Positions 53,079-61,317 of a stretch of 64,000 nt of DNA are shown here, piece by piece. Where the stretch lies: assembly GCA_902793195.1 (NCBI GenBank), contig CADBCS010000005.1, forward strand, positions 32,491-96,490, read 5' to 3'. The DNA comes from an uncultured Coriobacteriaceae bacterium (GTDB lineage Bacteria; Actinomycetota; Coriobacteriia; Coriobacteriales; Atopobiaceae). A program made the position numbers and the translations under genes. How positions within the stretch are numbered: position 1 is the first letter of the stretch; each line of letters opens with the position of its first letter. Below the pieces are notes generated by a model. That model worked only from the letters and a program-made list of their open reading frames with translations. It was not told the origin of the DNA and ran no database searches.

Positions 53079-54184
53079 GCAACAACCAAGCAGACGCCAG
53101 ACCGTCCGTCGTGAGCGTGCAGACGCCGTCCTTGTCCTACAACGTGCACGTGGGACACGGCCTGCTCGACCGAGCGGGAGAGCTGGTGCGCGAGTCCGCC
53201 GGCGGTCAGATGGCCGCGGTCATCGCCGACTCGAACGTGGGACCGCTCTACGCCCGGCGCGTGCTCGCGTCTCTGGAGCGGGCCGGCTACCGCACGGCAT
53301 ACCTCGAGTTTTCGGCCGGCGAGCGAAACAAGCGCTTCTCCACGCTGGTTCCCCTGCTCGAGCGCCTGGCTGCGGCAGGGCTCTCGCGCAACGACGTCGT
53401 GGTGGCCCTTGGCGGCGGTGTGACCGGCGACATGGCGGGGCTTGCGGCAGCCCTGTACCTGCGGGGCATTCAGGTCGCCCAGATTCCCACTTCCCTGCTC
53501 GCCATGGTCGATTCCTCGGTGGGCGGAAAGACGGCCGTCGACCTTAAGACCGGCAAGAACCTCGCGGGGGCGTTTTTGCAGCCCAGCGTCGTGATAGCGG
53601 ACGTCTGCTGCCTCAACACGCTCTCGCCAGACCTGCTCGCCGACTCCTGCGGCGAGATCATCAAGCATGGCGTCCTGGCCGACGAGGAGCTGTTCGACGC
53701 CCTAGCGGCACGGCCCGTGACTTCGATGAGGCCCGACAGCGACGAGCTGGCCCGCATCGTGGCACGCAACGTGGCCATAAAGCGCGACGTGGTCAACGCC
53801 GACGAGCGCGAGCAGGGCCTACGCCAGACCCTCAACCTGGGCCACACGCTCGGCCACGCCATCGAGGCGGGAAGTGACTACGCCCTTGGCCATGGCTCGT
53901 CGGTTGCGGCGGGCCTCTGCTGCGTCTCTCGGGCCACCGAGCGCATGGGTTGGACCGAGGCGGGCACCACGGGTCGCATAGAGCGGGTCTGCGAGGCGCA
54001 TGGCCTACCCACGGACACCGACCTCGCGCACGACACGATCGTGTCCTTTGCCACTCACGACAAGAAGCGCCGGGGGCAGACCGTAAACCTCGTTGTCCCT
54101 CAGCGCATCGGCAAGGTGGCGCTCAGGCGCATTGGCATGGACGAGCTCGAAACGATAGTCCGCCTTGGATGCGGCACGAGATAG
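53075..54184 (+). CDS. aroB: 3-Dehydroquinate synthase
   Basis: Converts DAHP to 3-dehydroquinate; 369 aa. All key motifs are intact: the NAD loop LGGGVTGDMAG, the lysine segment DSSVGGKTAV, CGEIIKHG with Glu and Lys, DEREQGLRQTLNLGHTLGHAIE with the zinc His, and the GHGSSVAAG His. The ATG overlaps the tyrA stop (ATGA). This intact copy makes clear that the divergent paralogue at 32901-34016 is not needed for this step. Confidence 0.95.
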   Translation: MSNNQADARPSVVSVQTPSLSYNVHVGHGLLDRAGELVRESAGGQMAAVIADSNVGPLYARRVLASLERAGYRTAYLEFSAGERNKRFSTLVPLLERLAAAGLSRNDVVVALGGGVTGDMAGLAAALYLRGIQVAQIPTSLLAMVDSSVGGKTAVDLKTGKNLAGAFLQPSVVIADVCCLNTLSPDLLADSCGEIIKHGVLADEELFDALAARPVTSMRPDSDELARIVARNVAIKRDVVNADEREQGLRQTLNLGHTLGHAIEAGSDYALGHGSSVAAGLCCVSRATERMGWTEAGTTGRIERVCEAHGLPTDTDLAHDTIVSFATHDKKRRGQTVNLVVPQRIGKVALRRIGMDELETIVRLGCGTR

Positions 54185-54191
54185 GACGCAC

Positions 54192-55469
54192 ATGGACGCA
54201 GTCATCCAACCATCATCGCTTTCGGGTGCCATCGAGGCCGTCGCCTCGAAGTCCATGGCACATCGCCTGCTCATCCTATCCGCGCTCTCGGACAATCCCT
54301 GCCTGCTCGATTGTCCCACGACCTCTGCCGACATAGAGGCAACCGCATCGTGCCTCGTGGCTCTTGGTCTGCCAGACTCCCGCCTCCCGCACAGCGGAGC
54401 GTACGTCGCGGCGGAGGTCCCGGCATCGCTCGACTGCAAAGAGTCCGGCTCGACGCTCCGATTCCTGCTCCCCGTGATGGGCGCGCTCTCCGTGCCCGGG
54501 CGCATGGCGCGGCACGGACGCCTCTCCACGCGTCCCATCGGCCGCTTCTCCCGACAGCTCGAGGCGCATGGCATGCGCATCGAGGAGGACGGGGAGGACC
54601 TGGTGGTGGGAGGCACCCTCCACGGCGGTCGGTTCGTGCTGCCGGGAAACATCTCGTCACAGTACGCGAGCGCCCTGCTCATGGTGGCTCCGATGCTCGA
54701 CGAGCCCATGGAGCTTTGGCTGGAGACGCCCGTACACTCACGCCCCTACATCGCGATCACCCTCGACGCCCTCTCCCTGTTTGGCGTCACGCCCTCGCAC
54801 GGCAGGATCCAGCATGCGAACACCTCGTACGAGACCTTTGTGGTGGAGCCCTGCGAGCTGGACCCTCCCCCATCGCTTCGCGTGGAGGGAGACTGGTCGA
54901 ACGCGGCGTTCTGGCTCTGCGCGGGGGCGCTTGAGCGCGAGGGCCTCACGGTCACGGGCCTCAACCTCGCGAGCTCGCAGGGAGACAGGACGATACTCGC
55001 CGCGCTGGCTAGCATGGGCGCCCGGATAGCGCGGAAGGCAGACGCCGCGCGCGCGACGTCCGACAGACCGAGGGCGGCGCATATCGACGTGAGCGCCATC
55101 CCCGACCTCGTGCCTCCCCTCGCCGCCGTGTGCGCCACGACCCCGGGCACCAGCACCTTCCTCAACGCGGGCAGGCTCCGCCTAAAGGAGTCGGACCGCC
55201 TCCAAACCATCTGCGACGCCATCTCCGCACTCGGCGGGAGGGCACGCATAGAGGACGATGACCTCGTCGTGACGGGGGTCGAACGCTTGCAGGGCGGCGT
55301 GGTGGACGCCGCGAACGACCATCGCATCGCCATGATGGCAGCCGTGATGGCGACCCACGCGCTCGATGCCGTAACCGTGTTGGGGGCCGACTGCGTAACG
55401 AAGTCCTATCCCCACTTTTGGGACGACTACGAGCAGCTTGGCGGCATCGTGCACAGAAGGGACGCGTAG
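54192..55469 (+). CDS. aroA: EPSP synthase (3-phosphoshikimate 1-carboxyvinyltransferase)
   Basis: Transfers the enolpyruvyl group of PEP to shikimate-3-phosphate; 425 aa. Seen are the N-terminal SKSMAHRLLILSAL, the ESGSTLRFLLP motif, the SSQYASALLMVAP region, LKESDRL and the NDHRIAMMAAVMA segment. The loop that decides glyphosate sensitivity is ESGSTLRFLLPVMG. The ATG at 54192 follows AGGA; it lies 7 nt after aroB. Confidence 0.95.
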   Translation: MDAVIQPSSLSGAIEAVASKSMAHRLLILSALSDNPCLLDCPTTSADIEATASCLVALGLPDSRLPHSGAYVAAEVPASLDCKESGSTLRFLLPVMGALSVPGRMARHGRLSTRPIGRFSRQLEAHGMRIEEDGEDLVVGGTLHGGRFVLPGNISSQYASALLMVAPMLDEPMELWLETPVHSRPYIAITLDALSLFGVTPSHGRIQHANTSYETFVVEPCELDPPPSLRVEGDWSNAAFWLCAGALEREGLTVTGLNLASSQGDRTILAALASMGARIARKADAARATSDRPRAAHIDVSAIPDLVPPLAAVCATTPGTSTFLNAGRLRLKESDRLQTICDAISALGGRARIEDDDLVVTGVERLQGGVVDAANDHRIAMMAAVMATHALDAVTVLGADCVTKSYPHFWDDYEQLGGIVHRRDA

Positions 55470-55470
55470 C

Positions 55471-56601
55471 ATGTCCTCGTCGTTTGGAACCACGTTGCGA
55501 GTGCAGGTGTTCGGACAGTCGCACTCCAAGGCCATCGGCTGCGTCGTCGAGGGACTTCCCGCCGGCTATGCGATCGACATGGACCGGCTGCAGTCGTTCA
55601 TGGATCGCCGCGCGCCGGGCAGGACCGCCTGGTCCACCCCACGACGCGAGGCAGACGCGCCGCACATCGTTTCCGGTCTCAACGGGCGGGGGCAGACGTG
55701 CGGGACGCCGCTTGCGGCCATCATTGAGAACACCAACACGCGGTCGGCGGACTATGGCGACATGCGGCGCAAGCCACGTCCGGGCCACGCCGACTTCGCC
55801 GCTTGGGCAAAGTGGGGCGACTGGCACGACGTCTCGGGGGGAGGGCACTTCTCGGCCCGTCTCACCGCACCCCTGTGCGTCGCGGGCGGCATAGCCCTGC
55901 AGGTCCTCACGAGCCGTGGCGTGCGCATCCGCGCCCACGTGGCGCAGGTGGGCAGCGAGCACGACGAGCGGTTCGACGCCTTGGACATGGGACCAAGGGC
56001 CCAGAGCCACCTGCGCGAACAGCTGGACTACCTGGAGGCACTTCCCACGGACGCCTTTCCCACGCTCAGCGAGTCGGCGGCAACGCGCATGGCTCGGCTC
56101 ATCGACGAGACGCGTCGAGACCTGGACTCCATCGGCGGCGTGGTGGAGTGCGTGGCCACGGGCCTTCCCGCAGGTGTGGGAGGACCTCGCTACGACGGCA
56201 TCCAAGGCGCCATCGCTCGCATCGTCTTTGGCATCCCCGCCGTAAAGGGGCTGGAGTTTGGCAGGGGCTTCGAGGTGGCGAGCCTCACGGGATCTGCGAA
56301 CAACGACCCGTTCCGCGTTGTCGACGGCATGTGCGAGCCCGCCACAAACAATGCCGGCGGCAGCCTGGGGGGCATCTCCTCTGGCGCACCCGTGCTGTGG
56401 CGCATGGCAGTAAAGCCAACGCCCAGCATCGCGCGGGCGCAGGACACCGTCGACCTTGCGACCATGACCCCGTCCACGCTGGAGGTGCGCGGTCGGCACG
56501 ACCCCTGCGTCGCGGCACGCGCCGTTCCCATTGCCGAGGCGGCCACGGCACTTGCCCTTCTGGACAGTTGGCTCACGTTCCCTCCCAGTGATTGGCGATA
56601 G
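55471..56601 (+). CDS. aroC: Chorismate synthase
   Basis: FMN-dependent anti-elimination of phosphate from EPSP to give chorismate; 376 aa. Signature segments are FGQSHSKAIGCVVEGLPAG, the MRRKPRPGHAD loop and the GGISSGAPVLWRMAVKPTPS region. The gene starts 1 nt after aroA. A flavin reductase partner is not seen. Confidence 0.95.
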   Translation: MSSSFGTTLRVQVFGQSHSKAIGCVVEGLPAGYAIDMDRLQSFMDRRAPGRTAWSTPRREADAPHIVSGLNGRGQTCGTPLAAIIENTNTRSADYGDMRRKPRPGHADFAAWAKWGDWHDVSGGGHFSARLTAPLCVAGGIALQVLTSRGVRIRAHVAQVGSEHDERFDALDMGPRAQSHLREQLDYLEALPTDAFPTLSESAATRMARLIDETRRDLDSIGGVVECVATGLPAGVGGPRYDGIQGAIARIVFGIPAVKGLEFGRGFEVASLTGSANNDPFRVVDGMCEPATNNAGGSLGGISSGAPVLWRMAVKPTPSIARAQDTVDLATMTPSTLEVRGRHDPCVAARAVPIAEAATALALLDSWLTFPPSDWR

Positions 56602-56602
56602 C

Positions 56603-57748
56603 ATGAAGGACCTTATGGAAATCCGCGCCCGCATCGACCAGATCGACACCGAGTTCTCCCGACTGTTCCTCGAGCGCATGGCTGTCTCTGCCGATGTCGC
56701 GGAGTACAAGCGGGCAACCGGCATGCCCATCTACGACCGCACGCGCGAGCGCCAGAACATAGCCGCCGCCAGCAGCCGCGTGCCCGCGGAGTACGCAAGC
56801 TACGCTGCCGTCTTGCAGTCGGTCCTCATGGAGGCCTCACGCGAGGCGCAGCACAAGGCGTTGGGTCGCAAGAGCGCCACGTCCAACAGCATCGAGCATG
56901 CGCTCGAGCACAGTCCCGCATTCTTCCCGTTCCGCCCGCACGTGGCTTGCCAGGGAGTGGAGGGTGCCTACCAGCAGATTGCCTGCGACCGCATGTTTCG
57001 CCACCCCACGCTGGACTTCTTCGGCTCGTTCGAGGCCGTGTTCGACGCTGTGGAGTCCGGCGCCGCCGACTTTGGCGTGCTGCCCATCGAGAACTCCACC
57101 GCCGGTTCGGTGACCCACGTGTACGACCTCATGATGCGCCACGAGTTCCACATCGTCCGCAGCTGTCGGCTCAAGATCGACCACAACCTGCTCGTCCGTC
57201 CAAATACGCGCAAGGAGGACGTGCGCATCGTCTACAGTCACCAGCAGGCCATAAGCCAATGCGCCGACTACCTTGCGTCGATTCCCAATTGCCGCGTCCA
57301 CGTGTGCGAGAACACCGCCCGGGCCGCCGAGATGGTGTCCAAGTCGGACCGCCCCGACGTCGCCGCGATTGCCTCTCGCTCCTGCGCGGACCTCTATGGG
57401 CTCGACATCGCCGACCAGAGCGTGCAGGACAACCAGAACAACTACACGCGCTTCGCCTGCATCTCCAAGGACCTCACCATCTACCCTGGCGCAGAGCGCT
57501 CCTCGCTCATGGCCGTCGTCAACCACGAGCCGGGCGCGTTGTACAACGTGCTTGCCAGCTTCTACGCGCTCGACATAAACCTCGTCAAGCTCGAGAGTCG
57601 CCCCATCGCGCACCGGGACTTCGAGTTTATGTTCTACTTCGACATCGAGTGCCCGGCGGCGGCTCCCGAGTTCGCGATTCTCATCAACTCGCTCGAGGAC
57701 GTGTGCCAGGAGTTCCGCTACCTCGGCTCATACACGGAGGTGGTGTAG
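56603..57748 (+). CDS. pheA: Bifunctional chorismate mutase / prephenate dehydratase (P-protein)
   Basis: 381 aa with three domains. The AroQ-class chorismate mutase helices are at 1-90 (MKDLMEIRARIDQID). The prephenate dehydratase domain (about 110-290) has PIENSTAGSV and the NYTRF motif. The C-terminal ACT domain (about 300-381) has the GALYNVL and ESRP motifs that bind Phe for feedback inhibition. It starts 1 nt after aroC. It also supplies prephenate for TyrA. Confidence 0.95.
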   Translation: MKDLMEIRARIDQIDTEFSRLFLERMAVSADVAEYKRATGMPIYDRTRERQNIAAASSRVPAEYASYAAVLQSVLMEASREAQHKALGRKSATSNSIEHALEHSPAFFPFRPHVACQGVEGAYQQIACDRMFRHPTLDFFGSFEAVFDAVESGAADFGVLPIENSTAGSVTHVYDLMMRHEFHIVRSCRLKIDHNLLVRPNTRKEDVRIVYSHQQAISQCADYLASIPNCRVHVCENTARAAEMVSKSDRPDVAAIASRSCADLYGLDIADQSVQDNQNNYTRFACISKDLTIYPGAERSSLMAVVNHEPGALYNVLASFYALDINLVKLESRPIAHRDFEFMFYFDIECPAAAPEFAILINSLEDVCQEFRYLGSYTEVV

Positions 57749-57749
57749 C

Positions 57750-59027
57750 ATGACGACAAACGGGAGCGAGCCATTTGGCCTTTTGGGGCGCACGCTGGGG
57801 CACAGCTGGTCCCCCCGCATCCACGCGACGCTGGGCAGCACCCCCTACGCCCTGTTCGAGCGAGAGCCGCAAGACGTCGCTGCGTTCGTCCGCGACGGGT
57901 CGTGGAGGGGAATCAACGTGACCATCCCCTACAAGCGTCGGGCCGCAGAGCTCGCCGACGAGTGCAGCGAGCGCGTGCGGGCCCTCGGCGTCGCGAACAC
58001 GCTCGTGCGTCGCGAGGACGGGAGCATCTATGCCGACAACACCGACGTCCTTGGGTTCTCGTGGATGCTCGAGCGCTTTTGCGTCCGCGAGCTGGGCATG
58101 GGTGCGCGCGAGGCGTTTTGCGGCAAAAAGGTGCTGGTACTGGGATCTGGCGGGGCGAGCCAGGCGGTTCGGGCCGCGCTCGATGACGTGGGGGCATGCA
58201 CGGTCGTGATATCGCGATCCGGACCCAACACGTACGAATCCATCACCCAAAGCCACACCGACGCGCTATTGGTTATAAACACCACTCCCGTGGGCATGTA
58301 TCCCTCCTGCCCCCAGAGTCCCGTCAGCTTGGAGGACCTCGCCGAGCTAAGGCAACTTTGCGGCGTGCTTGACGTGGTGTACAACCCCGAGCGAACCAGC
58401 CTGTGCATGATGGCACAACGATTGGGAATCCCCTTCGAGTCGGGACTGGCCATGCTCGTGGCCCAGGCACGCTTTGCGAGCGAGGTCTTCCTGGACCGTT
58501 CGCTGCCCGAGAGCCTCGTCGAGCAGATCGAGCACGACATTCGCAGCCAAACGCGCAACGTCGTTCTCATCGGCATGCCCGGCAGCGGCAAGAGCAGCGC
58601 CGGACGGCGGCTTGCCCGCATGGTCGGTCGACCGTTCGTGGACTTGGATGACTGCTTTGCCGTGGATCACGGCATCTCTCCCGCCGAGTGCATCCGCACC
58701 CAGGGAGAGGAGGCGTTCCGCGCCCTGGAAACCAAGACCGCCGCCTCCTATGGCTCGAGGTCCGGCCTTGTCATCGCCTGCGGGGGTGGCATCGTCACCA
58801 GGGAGGAGAACTACCCGCTGCTGCACCAGAACGGGACCATCATCATGCTCGACCGTCCCATCGACGAGCTCGCGACCAAGGAACGTCCCCTCTCGCAATC
58901 GAAGGGAGTCGCCCGTCTGGCGCGCGAACGCATGCATTTGTATCGGGAGTGGGCCGACATCGTGCTGCCTTGCACCGGCTCTGCAGAGGGAGATGCGCTT
59001 GAGGTCAGGAGCATGCTCGACCTGTAG
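57750..59027 (+). CDS. Shikimate dehydrogenase / shikimate kinase fusion
   Basis: 425-aa fusion. The AroE domain (1 to about 265) has GHSWSPRIH, NVTIPYK (catalytic Lys), NTDVLGF and the NADP loop GSGGASQAV. The AroK domain (about 268-425) has GMPGSGKSSAGRRLA, DLDDCF, FRALE, CGGGIV and the LID KERPLSQ. Both halves look active, so the protein would run two consecutive steps. It follows pheA by 1 nt. The fused kinase makes the stand-alone aroK at 34013-34552 formally redundant. Confidence 0.93.
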   Translation: MTTNGSEPFGLLGRTLGHSWSPRIHATLGSTPYALFEREPQDVAAFVRDGSWRGINVTIPYKRRAAELADECSERVRALGVANTLVRREDGSIYADNTDVLGFSWMLERFCVRELGMGAREAFCGKKVLVLGSGGASQAVRAALDDVGACTVVISRSGPNTYESITQSHTDALLVINTTPVGMYPSCPQSPVSLEDLAELRQLCGVLDVVYNPERTSLCMMAQRLGIPFESGLAMLVAQARFASEVFLDRSLPESLVEQIEHDIRSQTRNVVLIGMPGSGKSSAGRRLARMVGRPFVDLDDCFAVDHGISPAECIRTQGEEAFRALETKTAASYGSRSGLVIACGGGIVTREENYPLLHQNGTIIMLDRPIDELATKERPLSQSKGVARLARERMHLYREWADIVLPCTGSAEGDALEVRSMLDL

Positions 59028-59051
59028 CGCGGCCGTGCCGTTTCGCGCCCG

Positions 59052-59131
59052 GTCACTCACCGCACCGTGCTTGTCACTCACCGGACTCAAACATGGTCTG
59101 TGGACAACAAACCGCACGTAGACCATATAAT
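59052..59131 (+). promoter_or_regulatory. Candidate promoter and direct-repeat operator of the IIB-AroQ gene
   Basis: The 11-mer GTCACTCACCG occurs twice, at 59052-59062 and 59073-59083, 21 bp (two helix turns) apart. Downstream, TGGACA (59101-59106) and a perfect TATAAT (59126-59131) have a 19-bp spacer. The fusion gene may therefore be transcribed separately from the aro operon and controlled by a dimeric regulator. Confidence 0.55.
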
Positions 59132-59183
59132 TCACACCAACCGTCTAACCTTTATCGCCCGACAGCACGAGGAGGTGGTTGGA

Positions 59184-60074
59184 TTGGTGAAGGATGACAT
59201 AGCCCAAGCCGTCCTCATCGCCCTCGGCGGTAAGGAGAACATCCAGTACAACACGGTATGCATGACGCGCCTACGCGTGACGCTCGTCGACCCCTCCATA
59301 GTCAACTACGAACAGCTCAACGGCGTCAACAGCGTGCTGGGCACCGCCACCAGGGGTTACAACGGACTCGAGGTGGTGTTTGGTCCGCGCATCATCGACG
59401 GGGTCTACCACTCGTTCGTCAAACTCACCGGGGTCAAGGCGGGCACCGACGCGCTGTTCCCCATGTCTCGGCAAGAGTCCAGCATGCGGATCCATATCAA
59501 TCCTGCCCCGCGTTCCAACACGGATCCGGTGGCCGAGAGTCAACCGCTCATGGACAGCGACGAGCTGAACATGCTCGACGACCTCTTTGGCGATGTGGAC
59601 GAACCCGCAGAGACGATGGAGGGCACAGGGCAACGCGAAGGCACGGACGACGCGCGTCTTCTTGTGGTCAACGGTCCCAACATCAACATGCTCATCGGAG
59701 ACGCATGCGACGAGGTGCCCATCGTCGACTATCCGTCCCTGCTCGAGCTGTGCAAGGACGAAGCTCGTGCCGCCGGCTTTACCAGGTGCGACTGCTACCA
59801 GTCCAACCATGAGGGAGACCTCATTGACCGCGTGCAGGATGCCTTTGGGATGTACGAGGCCATGATCATCAACCCCGGCCAGCGCAACACGCTCTCACCC
59901 GCCCTGTGTGAGGCGATTCGTGCCGTGGGAATCCATACCGTCGTGGTGAACCTCTTCGAGCCTCCCGCCGCACCGTTCGAATACACCACCGAGGACAAGC
60001 GTATCGAGCGCATTGCCGGCAAGGGCGTCAACGGATATCGTTTGGCCATCGAGCGCCTCGCAAGGCAACTGTAG
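59184..60074 (+). CDS. PTS glucose-type EIIB domain fused to type II 3-dehydroquinase-like domain
   Basis: 296 aa counted from a TTG at 59184, chosen because GAGGAGG stands 8 nt upstream. Residues 1-80 form a glucose-family EIIB domain with LGGKENI and the phospho-Cys26 in VCMTRLR, followed by GVNSVLG and VVFGPRI. An acidic linker (about 81-156) leads to an AroQ fold (157-296) with NGPNINML, QSNHEGDLID, INPG and the end motif GKGVNGYRLAIERL. Relative to Mycobacterium AroQ, the catalytic positions His81, His101, Arg108 and Arg112 fall on Thr236, Val255, Ala262 and Glu266, and the lid Arg19 is missing; only the Asn of INPG is clear. So the domain is probably inactive as a dehydratase, while the EIIB part looks phosphorylatable. 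It follows the aroE-aroK fusion, after a promoter. A signalling or binding role is inferred. Confidence 0.82.
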   Translation: MVKDDIAQAVLIALGGKENIQYNTVCMTRLRVTLVDPSIVNYEQLNGVNSVLGTATRGYNGLEVVFGPRIIDGVYHSFVKLTGVKAGTDALFPMSRQESSMRIHINPAPRSNTDPVAESQPLMDSDELNMLDDLFGDVDEPAETMEGTGQREGTDDARLLVVNGPNINMLIGDACDEVPIVDYPSLLELCKDEARAAGFTRCDCYQSNHEGDLIDRVQDAFGMYEAMIINPGQRNTLSPALCEAIRAVGIHTVVVNLFEPPAAPFEYTTEDKRIERIAGKGVNGYRLAIERLARQL

Positions 60075-60108
60075 GCAAAGTCCCTCGAAACATGGAGCGC
60101 AGAAAAGG

Positions 60109-60151
60109 CGCCCCCGGAGGTGCGCTGGATTCGCGCACGCCTCCGAGGGCG
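60109..60151 (+). terminator. Strong GC-rich hairpin after the IIB-AroQ gene
   Basis: Left arm 60109-60125 and right arm 60133-60151 pair along 17-19 nt with small irregularities, starting 35 nt past the stop codon. Only a short TT follows. It lies between convergent genes (IIB-AroQ and trpS) and probably ends the aro region. Confidence 0.6.
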
Positions 60152-60219
60152 TTCCCTCAACATGCCACGCTACCGTGCGCCGCTCCCGCCGCAGGCGGGG
60201 GCAGGGTTGGACGGCGTCA

Positions 60220-61269
60220 TCAGTAGACCATGCCCATGGCTGCGCGGACCTCGTCGAGCGTGGCGTTCGCAATCTCGTTCGCACGGCGGTTTCCATCCAC
60301 GAGCACGTCGTGGATGTAGTCCATGTCCTTCTCGAGCTCGTGACGGCGCTCGCGAATCGGGGCGAAGTACGCATTAACCGACTCCGTAACGTAGCGCTTG
60401 AGCTGCCCCGCGCCGCCCATGCCAATCTCGTCTGCGATCTCCTGCGGATCGCGACCCGTGCAGATGCCCGCCGTGGTGAGCAAGGCCGAGACGCCCGGGC
60501 GGTTTTCGGGGTCGAACGTGATGTTGCGCTCCGAGTCGGTGCGGGACTTGCGAATGAGCTTTGCGGTCTCGCCTTCGGTCATCGAGATCGCGATGGCGTT
60601 GCCATACGACTTGCTCATCTTGCGACCGTCGAGGCCGGGCAGCATCGGCGTGCTGGTGAGCAACCCGTCCACCGTGGGAAACACCTTGCCGTATCGCTCG
60701 TTGAACCTGCGCGCGATGAGGCGCGTCTGCTCGATGTGCGGGAGCTGGTCGCGGCCGACGGGCACGATGTTTCCCTTGCAGAACAGGATGTCGCATGCCT
60801 GATGCACGGGATAGGTGAGCAGCAGGCCCGTGAGCGCGTGGCCGCTCGCCTCCTGTTCCGCCTTGACCGTGGGGTTGCGTTGGAGCTCGGCCTCGCTCAC
60901 GAGGCTCAAAAACGGCAGCATGAGCTGGTTGAGCGCGGGCACCGACGAGTGCGTGAAGATCATGGTCTTGTTGGGGTCGATGCCGCACGCAAGATAGTCG
61001 ACGACCATGTTGTGCACGTTGTCCGCAATGTGCTCGGTGGTGTCGCGGTCCGTGATCACCTGGTAGTCGGCGATGATGATGTTGGTGTTTACGCCCAGGT
61101 CCTGCAGACGCACACGCTCGACGAGCGTGCCAAAGTAGTGGCCAAAGTGCAGGCGACCCGTGGGGCGATCGCCGGTGAGCATGCGATACTTCTTGGGGTT
61201 CTCGGCCAAGTCGGCCTGAATCTGATTGCTGCGGCGAAGTGCCACCTCATAGCTTCCTTCGTTGGGCAT
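60220..61269 (-). CDS. trpS: Tryptophanyl-tRNA synthetase
   Basis: Class I aminoacyl-tRNA synthetase, 349 aa. The HIGH-like motif is GRLHFGHYFG and the KMSKS motif is GRKMSKSYGNA. The conserved specificity region with CDILFCKGNIVPVGRDQ is present. GAAAGG precedes the ATG. The leader is only some 25 nt, so no T-box or attenuator controls it. It is convergent with the aro operon. Confidence 0.95.
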   Translation of the reverse strand: MPNEGSYEVALRRSNQIQADLAENPKKYRMLTGDRPTGRLHFGHYFGTLVERVRLQDLGVNTNIIIADYQVITDRDTTEHIADNVHNMVVDYLACGIDPNKTMIFTHSSVPALNQLMLPFLSLVSEAELQRNPTVKAEQEASGHALTGLLLTYPVHQACDILFCKGNIVPVGRDQLPHIEQTRLIARRFNERYGKVFPTVDGLLTSTPMLPGLDGRKMSKSYGNAIAISMTEGETAKLIRKSRTDSERNITFDPENRPGVSALLTTAGICTGRDPQEIADEIGMGGAGQLKRYVTESVNAYFAPIRERRHELEKDMDYIHDVLVDGNRRANEIANATLDEVRAAMGMVY

Positions 61270-61299
61270 AGAATCATCCTTTCAATTGTTGACCGAGTC

Positions 61300-61308
61300 A
61301 TTCTATCA
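61300..61308 (-). promoter_or_regulatory. Extended -10 promoter of trpS
   Basis: TGATAGAAT on the minus strand (61308-61300) lies in the 48-bp gap upstream of trpS. The predicted transcript has a short leader carrying GAAAGGA. Confidence 0.55.
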
Positions 61309-61317
61309 CGTACTCGC

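Noticed and set aside
60075..61317. T-box or trp leader control of trpS
   Set aside because: The trpS leader is only about 25 nt and its 5' gap is 48 bp, too short for a T-box or leader peptide.
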